From NCBI GenBank assembly GCA_900316525.1, contig ONDF01000027.1, positions 1 to 33,275 of the forward strand: 33,275 nt of DNA, written 5' to 3'. The DNA is from an uncultured Bacteroidales bacterium. GTDB taxonomy: Bacteria > Bacteroidota > Bacteroidia > Bacteroidales > UBA932. A program made the translations under genes and the position numbers. Below, piece after piece: positions 16,401 to 24,000 of the stretch; the first letter of the stretch is position 1, and every line of letters begins with the position of its first letter. The notes below the pieces were generated by a model. That model was not told the DNA's origin. It did no database searches and saw only the letters and a program-made list of their open reading frames with translations.

Positions 16401-18840
16401 CCTTGTCAGCCTGGAGAACGCCGCCGGCGTGATCGCCCGCGAATGGGTGGCCACGGACGCGTCCAAGGACACGCCCTACACCTTTACCGTCACCCCGGAA
16501 ATGGCGCCGAACTTCTATGTCCACATCACCCTGGTCCGGCCGTACGAGGCTTCGGAGGGCGGCCAGCCGCTGCGCCTGTACGGCGTGAAGCGCCTGCTGG
16601 TGGAGAATCCCGCCTCGCACCTGGAGCCGGTGATCAAGGTGGCCGATACCGTGGCCCCGGAAGAGGCGTTCACCGTCCAGGTGTCCGAGAAGTCCGGAAA
16701 GGCCATGACCTACACCCTCGCCATCGTGGACGAGGGCCTGCTGGACCTGACGGCCTTCAAGACCCCTTCCCCGTGGGATGCGATGTACCAGACCGAGGCC
16801 CTGGGCGTGAGGACCTGGGACCTGTACGACGAGGTGATCGGCGCGTACGCCGGCCGCTTCAGCCCGATGCTGTCCATCGGCGGTGACCAGGAGAACATCC
16901 GCGCGGCCCGCAAGGACAACCGCTTCAACCCGGTGGTGAAGTTCCTGGGACCGTTCACCCTCGCCAAGGGCGCGGGCAAGCACGAGGTCAAGCTCCCGAT
17001 GTACGTGGGCAGCCTGCGCGTGATGGTGGTCGCCGGCCACGACGGGGCCTACGGCAACGCCGCGACGACCGTGACGGTCAAGTCCCCGCTGATGGTCCTC
17101 GCGACCCTCCCGAGGCAGATCGCCGACGGCGAGAACGTCGTCCTCCCGGTGAACGTGTTCGCCCTGGACGACAAGGTGAAGGACGTCAAGGTCACCGTCA
17201 AGGCCGAGGGCGCCCTCCAGGCCGACGGCGCCACGACCGAGACGACGCACTTCGACAAGGCGGGCGACAACGTGGTCCACTTCGCCCTCAAGACCGCCGG
17301 GGAAGGCGCCGCCAAGGTGACCGTCACGGCCGAGGGCGGCTCCCGCAAGACCTCCGAGACCATCGACATCCAGGTCGTGAACCCGAATCCGGAGACGGTG
17401 ACCATCCGCCAGGCGAAACTGGCGGCCGGGGAATCCGTTTCCTTCGACGCCGAGGGCAGTTCCACCCTCGCGCTGGCTTCCTTCCCCGCCGTCGACGCGG
17501 CCGGGATGTTCCAGAAGATGAAGAACTATCCGTACAGCTGCTCCGAGCAGCTCTCTTCCAAGGGTCTGACGATGCTGCACCTGCTGCCGCAGCTCTCCGA
17601 GGCCGATTCCCAGGAGGCCCGCGAACTCATTCCGGGCATCATCCACCAGCTGTACGCCCGCCAGCGGAGCGACGGCGGCTTCGCCTACTGGAGCGGCGGC
17701 AACGCCTCCGACACCTGGGCCAGTTCCATGGCCGGCCAGTTCCTCGCCGAGGCGGCCGCGGCCGGATTCGAGGTTCAGAAGGACGTCCTCGCGAACTGGC
17801 AGCGCTTCCAGACCAACCTGAGCCAGGCCTACCGCCTCGCGGGCAACGCCGTGTTCAGCCAGCTGGACGAGTGCTACCGCCTGTACACCCTCGCGGTCGC
17901 CGGCGCGCCCGCCAATGCGGCGATGAACCGCATGAAGGAATCCGGCAAGCTGGAAGGCCGCGCCGAATGGATGCTCGCCGCCGCCTACGCCGTGAGCGGC
18001 AAGGTGAAGACGGCCCAGGAAATCGTCGCCAAGGACGTCGTGTCCACGGGTGAATACGGCTATGCCGACTTCACCTACGGCTCTTCGCTGCGCGACAAGG
18101 CGGTCGTCCTCCAGGTCCATGCCCTCTCCGACGACCTCGCGCAGGCCCTCCCGACCGCGCTCGAAGTGGCCGAGTACATCAACGACGGATACTACTCCAC
18201 GCAGGAAGCGGCCTTCGCCGCCATGGCCATGGACCGTCTCTTCGCGAAGGTCGGTTCCCAGTCCGTCAAGGCCCAGGTCGGCGGGGAGGATGTCGTGTCG
18301 GCGAAGTCCGTCTACACGCAGCCGGTTACCGGCCGCGTCACGGCGAAGAACACCGGCGACGGCACGCTGTATGTGACGCTGACGTCCATCTCCCGCGCTC
18401 CTGCGGGCGTGACGGTCCCGGCCGAAGCGCACGGCCTGCAGATTTCCGTCACCTACCAGGATGCGTCCGGAAAGGCCCTGAAGGCCACCTCCATCCCGCA
18501 GGGCACGGAGTTCAAGGCCGTCGTGAAGGTGACCAACCCGACCACAGCCGACTACCGCTCCCTGGCCCTCAGCGAGCGCGTCCCGTCCGGCTGGGAGATC
18601 CTCAACGACCGGCTGCGCATGGGCGATGCCGGTGAAGGGAACGCCGACTACCGCGACATCCGCGACGACCGCTGCGACTGGTTCTTCGACCTGCCGCACG
18701 GTGCGTCCAAGACCTTCACCCTGAAGCTCCGCGCCGCCTACGAGGGCTCGTACACCCTGCCGGCCATCACCTGCTCGGCGATGTACAACCCGCAGGTCTC
18801 CGCCAATACGGAGTCCAAGACGACGGCCGTCACCCGATGA
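13459..18840 (+). CDS. Alpha-2-macroglobulin family lipoprotein with thioester motif (YfhM-like)
   Basis: A very large (1793 residues) envelope protein of the bacterial alpha-2-macroglobulin family, thought to trap attacking proteases in the periplasm through a reactive thioester. The N terminus is a lipoprotein signal: basic MRRIR, a hydrophobic stretch, and lipobox AAAC with Cys20 as the lipidation site. Macroglobulin-like domains fill the first half, with the typical GERGVWRPGDTLHV segment near residue 600. The alpha-2-macroglobulin domain is recognised around residues 1155-1190 (FLGPFTLAKGAG, YVGSLRVMVVAG). The thioester motif CSEQ is intact at Cys1361-Gln1364 and is followed by a helical thioester domain (RQRSDGGFAYWSGG). 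The stop codon overlaps the pbpC start by four bases, the same pairing as yfhM-pbpC in Escherichia coli. Length and ends look complete. Confidence 0.95.
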   Translation: MRRIRLWALLALSAAFAAACAPKGAETLDPAFANYVKAYTGGVVSDGTAIRVELATPVPMDKQTDGLFSFKPALKGSERWLSPTVVEFVPDGWKSGTVYEGSFQVGKVLPVQEAQCQVFPFRVQAAPHAAALAVDGVTIRDGARLQGTITLSVPAAKEDITLTVDPAAPVTVAGEGTQYHFEAGPFERSTADTPVKITLKVKDFDQEVSRKTYIPASGGFKVIDTRVLRGENPCVEVRFSEPLSPTASREGLIELAGVVRQTVDIQDNVARVYFDANPREDLALTVHQGVQSADGKALAEGFRMDLPSTDPAPAVAIPIDGTILPDDSKLVLPFRAVNLSAVDLRVIKIYEDNVLLFLQENSLAGNSELRRVGRVVYSRQIPLTDDGVRDPHTWNDYSVDLSGLFKQEPGAIYRITLSFRQEYSLYGGKKAPSMLPVQSGKPTPEEEAVWDVQSTYWWDNYMDWEAYDWEDRNNPETPSYYMDDDRFPSINLLSSNLGLLAQYADGNTLWVAATDLGDAKPASGVDLEVYDFQLQRIGKGHTDGKGLAQVDLPRKPFILLGRKGKTTGYLRLADGYEKSMSRFDVGGQTLSKGLKGFIYGERGVWRPGDTLHVTMILADKAERLPEGHPATLELYTPEGQFYTRMVSTGQDGFYTFPIATSADDPTGWWNAYVKVGGSAFHKSLHIETVKPNRLKVNLELPGDILQGGARNTARVTSSWLTGVPASGLRASATMTLSKAPATFKGFDGYTFRNPASSFENSEYPLFETTLDGNGFAETAFDLPAAKDAPGLLQAFIVTSVLESGGDESFTTQTIPYSPFPAYVGVKLPEGELETDKDNTVQVAVVDATGARLAGRELEYRVFKTEWSWWWDNNPDELAGYVNGRNAKPVASGKLTSGSQDVTFNLRAAEADWGRYLVVVRDVAGGHIAGKTVVIDWPAYKGRSGREDPSALSMLTFAADKESYRAGDKAKVYIPAAQGGQALVSLENAAGVIAREWVATDASKDTPYTFTVTPEMAPNFYVHITLVRPYEASEGGQPLRLYGVKRLLVENPASHLEPVIKVADTVAPEEAFTVQVSEKSGKAMTYTLAIVDEGLLDLTAFKTPSPWDAMYQTEALGVRTWDLYDEVIGAYAGRFSPMLSIGGDQENIRAARKDNRFNPVVKFLGPFTLAKGAGKHEVKLPMYVGSLRVMVVAGHDGAYGNAATTVTVKSPLMVLATLPRQIADGENVVLPVNVFALDDKVKDVKVTVKAEGALQADGATTETTHFDKAGDNVVHFALKTAGEGAAKVTVTAEGGSRKTSETIDIQVVNPNPETVTIRQAKLAAGESVSFDAEGSSTLALASFPAVDAAGMFQKMKNYPYSCSEQLSSKGLTMLHLLPQLSEADSQEARELIPGIIHQLYARQRSDGGFAYWSGGNASDTWASSMAGQFLAEAAAAGFEVQKDVLANWQRFQTNLSQAYRLAGNAVFSQLDECYRLYTLAVAGAPANAAMNRMKESGKLEGRAEWMLAAAYAVSGKVKTAQEIVAKDVVSTGEYGYADFTYGSSLRDKAVVLQVHALSDDLAQALPTALEVAEYINDGYYSTQEAAFAAMAMDRLFAKVGSQSVKAQVGGEDVVSAKSVYTQPVTGRVTAKNTGDGTLYVTLTSISRAPAGVTVPAEAHGLQISVTYQDASGKALKATSIPQGTEFKAVVKVTNPTTADYRSLALSERVPSGWEILNDRLRMGDAGEGNADYRDIRDDRCDWFFDLPHGASKTFTLKLRAAYEGSYTLPAITCSAMYNPQVSANTESKTTAVTR

Positions 18841-20987
18841 GCCGCCGCAAGGCTGCATTCCTGATTCTTTTCGAGGTCCTTCTGGCAGGCTGGCTGTGCT
18901 GCCTGCCGAAGGACCTTTTCAAAGGTACGTCCTACGCGACGGTCGTCACCGACCGGAACGGCGAACTGCTGGGCGCCCGCATCGCGGGGGACCAGCAGTG
19001 GCGTTTTCCGCCGTGTGACACCGTGCCTGACCGGTTCGCCATGGCGCTCGTCCAGTTCGAGGACCGGCATTTCCGGTGGCATCCGGGCGTGAACCCGGTG
19101 GCGCTCGTCCGCGCCGCCGCGGACAACGCGCGCGCCGGGCACGTGGTGAGCGGCGGCAGTACGCTGACGATGCAGGTGATCCGCCTGTCCCGGAACCGGG
19201 AGCGGACCCTCTGGCAGAAGCTGGTGGAAGCCGTCCTGGCCACCCGGCTGGAATTCCGCTGCTCCAAGGACGAAATCCTGGCCCTGTATGCGTCCCACGC
19301 CCCGTTCGGGGGCAATGTCGTGGGCCTGGAGGCGGCGGCCTGGCGCTATTTCGGGCGCCCCGCCGGGGAGCTTTCCTGGGCCGAATCCGCCACCCTCGCC
19401 GTGCTGCCCAACGCGCCGGCCTCCATCCACCCCGGCAAGGCCCGGGACCAGCTGCTGGCCAAGCGGAACCGCCTGCTGGAACGGCTGCACCGCCGCGGAT
19501 ACTTCGATGCGTCGACCTTGGAAACGGCGCTGGCAGAACCGCTGCCGGACGCGCCCTATCCCCTGCCCAACCTGGCCCGCCACCTTGTAGAGGCGCAGCC
19601 CCACGGGGAGGAGACGCGCACCAGCATCGACATTTCCCTGCAGCGGCAGGTGGAGGATGCGACCACCCGGTGGTCCGATGAACTCGCCCTGACAGGGACG
19701 GCGGACCTCGCGGCCGTCATCCTGGACATCCGCAGCGGCGAAACGATCGCCTATGTAGGAAACGCTTCGCCCCTGCGTACGCGCCACGGTTCCGAAGTGG
19801 ACATCGCGGCGTCCCCGCGCAGCACGGGCAGCATCCTGAAGCCGTTCCTGTACTGCGCCGCCCTGCAGGACGGGACCATCCTGCCCCGGACGCTGCTGCG
19901 GGACACGCCGGTGAACCTGAACGGTTTCACGCCGCAGAACTTCGACCTGCAGTTCCACGGGGCGGTCCCGGCGGCGGAGGCGCTGGCCCGGTCGCTGAAC
20001 GTGCCCGCCGTGCACCTGCTGCGCGCCTACGGGCCGCCGCGCTTCCTGAAAGTCCTGCGGGACGCCGGCCTCTCCACCCTGCCCCGGGACGCCTCCTACT
20101 ATGGGCTTTCGCTCATCCTGGGCGGTGGCGAGGGCACCCTGGCCGACATCACCCGCGCCTATGCCGACATGGTGCGCAGTTACGACGGGCTGCCGACGGA
20201 TTCCCCGTTCCGGGACCGCCTCGCCCTCTGGTACACCTTCGAGGCCCTGAAAGAGGTCAACCGGCCCGATGAAATCGACTGGAAACTGATCCGTTCCGTA
20301 CGGAAAGCCGCATGGAAAACCGGCACGAGCTACGGTTCCCGGGATGCCTGGGCCGTGGGCGTGACGCCGGACTACGCCGTGGGCGTGTGGTGCGGCAACG
20401 CCGACGGACACGGCGTGGCGGGGATGACCGGCGCCAAGACCGCCGCCCCCGTCCTGTTCGACCTGCTGAACCTCCTGCCGCCCACGGCCGACTGGTTCGA
20501 AGAGCCCCTGGACGGCGGCGTGTGGCTGGACGTGTGCAAGGAATCCGGGATGATCCGCAGCCAGGACTGCCCGGACTACGAGCGCGTGCTGCTCCCGGCG
20601 CAGGCCCAGGAAAGCGAAGTGTGCCCTTACCACAAGGACGGCACCTTCCGGCTGCCGCCCGCGATGGAGTGGTACTACAAGGCCTATCATCCCGAATATG
20701 AGGTCCGCCCCGTCACCCGGGACGCCGCCCGGATGGAGTTCCTCTATCCCGAGCCCGGCAGCGTCCTCACGCTGCCCAGGCAGCTGGACGGCAGCGAGGG
20801 CGGCGCCGTCTTCCAGGCCGTCCACCGCGACCCGGCCGCCACCCTCTACTGGCACCTGGACGAATCCTACCTCGGCGAAACCCGCCTCATCCACCAGATG
20901 CGCCTTTCCCCCGCCCCCGGAAAACACACCGTCACCGTGGTGGACGGTGACGGCAATTCGGTTTCCGTGGGATTCACGGTGAAATAG
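18837..20987 (+). CDS. pbpC: Penicillin-binding protein 1C (bifunctional glycosyltransferase/transpeptidase)
   Basis: A class A penicillin-binding protein, 716 residues, anchored by one N-terminal membrane helix (about residues 6-23). The GT51 glycosyltransferase domain has the catalytic Glu75 in QFEDRHF and the GGSTLTMQ motif at 106-113. The transpeptidase domain has the acylation motif SxxK at Ser332-Lys335 (SILK) and KTGTS at 494-498. The C-terminal 80 residues or so (YPEPGSVLTLPRQLDG onwards) form the small beta domain typical of PBP1C. The start overlaps the macroglobulin stop (ATGA), so the two are co-translated; the usual explanation is that the macroglobulin protects the envelope while PbpC repairs peptidoglycan. 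A palindromic repeat lies across the stop codon. Confidence 0.96.
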   Translation: MSRRKAAFLILFEVLLAGWLCCLPKDLFKGTSYATVVTDRNGELLGARIAGDQQWRFPPCDTVPDRFAMALVQFEDRHFRWHPGVNPVALVRAAADNARAGHVVSGGSTLTMQVIRLSRNRERTLWQKLVEAVLATRLEFRCSKDEILALYASHAPFGGNVVGLEAAAWRYFGRPAGELSWAESATLAVLPNAPASIHPGKARDQLLAKRNRLLERLHRRGYFDASTLETALAEPLPDAPYPLPNLARHLVEAQPHGEETRTSIDISLQRQVEDATTRWSDELALTGTADLAAVILDIRSGETIAYVGNASPLRTRHGSEVDIAASPRSTGSILKPFLYCAALQDGTILPRTLLRDTPVNLNGFTPQNFDLQFHGAVPAAEALARSLNVPAVHLLRAYGPPRFLKVLRDAGLSTLPRDASYYGLSLILGGGEGTLADITRAYADMVRSYDGLPTDSPFRDRLALWYTFEALKEVNRPDEIDWKLIRSVRKAAWKTGTSYGSRDAWAVGVTPDYAVGVWCGNADGHGVAGMTGAKTAAPVLFDLLNLLPPTADWFEEPLDGGVWLDVCKESGMIRSQDCPDYERVLLPAQAQESEVCPYHKDGTFRLPPAMEWYYKAYHPEYEVRPVTRDAARMEFLYPEPGSVLTLPRQLDGSEGGAVFQAVHRDPAATLYWHLDESYLGETRLIHQMRLSPAPGKHTVTVVDGDGNSVSVGFTVK

Positions 20988-21011
20988 ATTCCCGGACAAG
21001 CCGGGAATGAC
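20986..21011. repeat. Short palindromic repeat, unit A, between converging genes
   Basis: The core ATTCCCGG/CCGGGAAT forms a perfect hairpin with ends AGATT and ATGAC. It is the inverse orientation of the copy at 3108-3135 (23 of 26 positions agree). It overlaps the last two bases of pbpC and ends two bases before the stop codon of the convergent gene, so it is nearly all of the intergenic space and could act as the terminator hairpin. Confidence 0.75.
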
Positions 21012-21012
21012 G

Positions 21013-24000
21013 CTACTCTACGGCCAGGACGCCGTGGAAGGCGTCGTTGGCGCGGTAGTGGGGGGCGTAGAGGGATTCGACGGTGAGGACCGGGGCGGTG
21101 AAGGTGCCGGCCTGGGTGACGAAGAATTCCTCGGTGAGGGTGGTGTTCTCCTCCGGGAAGGAATCGAAGTAGTATTCGGTGCGGTCCGCCTTCACGTTGC
21201 GGTAGCCCTGCGGGGTGAAGGTGAGGCGGCGGAAGCTGAACCAGCCCCAGCCCGTGTGGCCGGAAAGCTGCTGCACCGGCCGCAGGGCGGCCTCGCGGAA
21301 CGCGTCGACCTTCACGAAACTGCGGTTCTCCTGGTTCCAGATCCGGTATTCGGCGATGATCTTGTCGCCCACCGCGACCGGCGCGCCGGGCGCGATTTCC
21401 TCGCGGACGGTCACCTGGTCGTTCTCGCCGGAGCGGTCGTCATAGACCTTCTCCACGGTCTTCTCGCGGAAGAACTTGCGGGCGATGGTGAAGCCGTTGC
21501 CGGCGGCCTTGATGTCGGCGAAAGGCTTGTCGTACGTGGCGGAGTAGGACAGGATGGAGGTGGCGAGGACCGCGTCGGAGCCATCGAGGATGGCGGTGAT
21601 CGCGTCCACGAACGCCGGGCTCTCGTCCCACTTCTGCGTTTCTTTCTGGAGCATCAGCCACAGGCGGATGCCGTCGGAGATCTCCGGCGCGTACGGATTC
21701 ATCAGGCCGCACAGGAGAGCGTGCGCATCGGCCTCGGTCTCGAGGAGGCCGCGCCAAGGCATCACGGCGTTGGGATAGTACCAGCCGCCGTCGCGGTGCT
21801 CCACGGCGTACTCCTTCAGGGAGGCGATGTCGGCCTTCAGCGAGGATTCCATCCGGGGCTTCGCGGCGACCTTCACGCCCCAGGCCTTCGCCAGGGCGAT
21901 GCCCTCGGAGGAGGCGGAGAGATTGAGCAGGGTCTGCACGCGGCGGGCCTTGGCCATGATCTGGCCCTGCAGGCCGCGGCCGTCCTTCGCGGAAGGAACG
22001 AGGTAGCCCTTCACATACTTCTGGAACTCCTCGAACCGCTTCTTCCCTTCCTTCGTCACCGGCTTCACCTCGAACGGGACCGTGGGGTAGAGGGAACGGA
22101 CGAACAGGTACTGCGCATCGGACAGGTAGCCGCGCCAGTACGGAAGCTCGGTCGCGAAGTGCCTGGTGTCCAGGAACTTGACGGAAGAGGTCAGGTCCGG
22201 CACCTCGAAGCCGCGGTCGCGCAGCTTCGCAAAGCGCTGCAGCAGCACGGCCGTGATGATCGGCGAGGACTCCATCCCTTCGAACCAGCCGAAGCCGCCG
22301 TCGTTGTTGCGGCAGGCGAGGACTTTTTCGAGGAGAGATTCCTCGACTTCGCCTTCGGCTCCGCTCGAAATGACAGTCTCTTTGTCATTTTGACCGAGCG
22401 AAGCGAGCGGAGAAATCTTCCCGGCAATCAGGCGGACATACCAGGCCTCGGAGAGGGAGAGGACGTCCTTGCCTTCGGGATCCACCTTGGCGGGGATGGC
22501 GGCGCGGACGAGGTCCAGGAGGGTGGTTTCGGTCAATGCGGCCTCGGACGCGGGCACATTGACGAAGCGGGCGCGGAGCTCGGAGAGGAGCGTCTCGCGG
22601 CTCATGCCGGCGCGGAGCACAGCGGAATGGGCCTCGGTGAGGGTCTGGACGGGTTTCTTGACCGCAACCGGCAGGAAGACGGCGTCGGAGAACTCGTCGG
22701 CGGCGAAGACCACCTTGAAGCCGAGGGTTTCGACGGCCGGCACGCGGACCGGGAAGCGGTGGCTTTCCGTGCCGCCGGCCGGAACCGTCACCGCGACGCG
22801 CTGGACGCCCATCGGCTCCACGCCTTCATATTCCTTGGACGGATAGGTATAGAGGTACAGCCAGCCGGAAACCGGCTTGTCGGTGTTGCTGGACACGCTG
22901 GCGGCCACCTCGTAGGTGTCGCCCACATAGAGGAACTGCGGTTCCACGACCGCCACCTTCACGGGCACGCTCACCACCATTTCCTCGCGGAGATACGTGT
23001 TCCGCATCCCCTTGTCGTGGGCATACAGCGCCACGTAGTAGGTCGAGAGCTTGTCGGACGTGCTGAACGTGAACGAGAGGTTGCCGGCCGCGTCGGACAC
23101 GAGATGCGGCTGGAAGGTCAATGCGTTCTCGAACTTGGAGCGCACGGTCACCTCGGCCGCCGCCCCTTCGTCAGCGGCTTCGACGGACTCCTTCGCCGCC
23201 ATCGGCGCTTCCGCCAGGACCATCCGGTCCTCCATCATCGCGCTGTTGGCGGAACGGGTCGCCTTCATCATCGGCGCGGCGCCATAGCCGACCACCGCCG
23301 TCTCTTCCAGCGCCAGTTCCTCTTCGTACGGATTGTCCCCGTTCACCCGGCCGCAGGCAGACTCGATGCTCACGTACGGGACGCTGAACTCGCGCAAGGT
23401 GACCACCGGCCACCAGTTGCCGGCGATGGCGTCGATGCTCTTGTCATACACCGCCGCGAGGGCCTCCACACCCGGATCGGTCTTCAGGGTAAAGGTATAG
23501 GATGTGCCCGGGAAGGCTTTGTCCGTGAAGGATTCGAACTTCAACGGCAGCGCCAGGCGGGTGCGCGTGCGGGAGTATTCCTTGTCGAAGACCACGGAAT
23601 CGCCCCGCTTGAAGTAGAACACCTGCAGGCGGACGGCGTCCGGATAGTCGGGCTTGTAATCGAACTCGAGGGTGGTCAGGGAGCCTTCCTTCGCCCGGAC
23701 GCCCTTGAGGACGACCTTCCGGGTTTCCAGCACCTTCCGGGCCTTGCCGAAGAGGGTGACGATCGCGTATTCGGCCCCGTCGGCGGTACCCATCGTCAGG
23801 CGGATCTTTTCGCCCATGGGCACATCCCCGGGACCGGTCAAGAAGAGGCGGCGGACCGGGGCGTCCAGGACCTTCCCCTTCGGGTCCACCTTCAGGATCC
23901 AGCACTTCGACTCGTCCTTGGCATCCCGCTCGGAAGCCTTGCCGACGAGGAAATAAAGGCCGTCGGGCAGGCCTTTCAGGTCGATCTCGACGACTTCGCC

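Noticed and set aside
14983..18858. A 1291-codon open frame antisense to the first alpha-2-macroglobulin gene
   Set aside because: High GC content at third codon positions removes stop codons from the opposite strand. The product is an unstructured Gly/Arg/Asp/His-rich composition with no motif, while the sense strand has signal peptide, CSEQ and domain landmarks.
22265..22320. A thioester site in the second alpha-2-macroglobulin
   Set aside because: The corresponding region reads DGGFGWFEGMESSP with no CxEQ nearby, so no thioester can form there.
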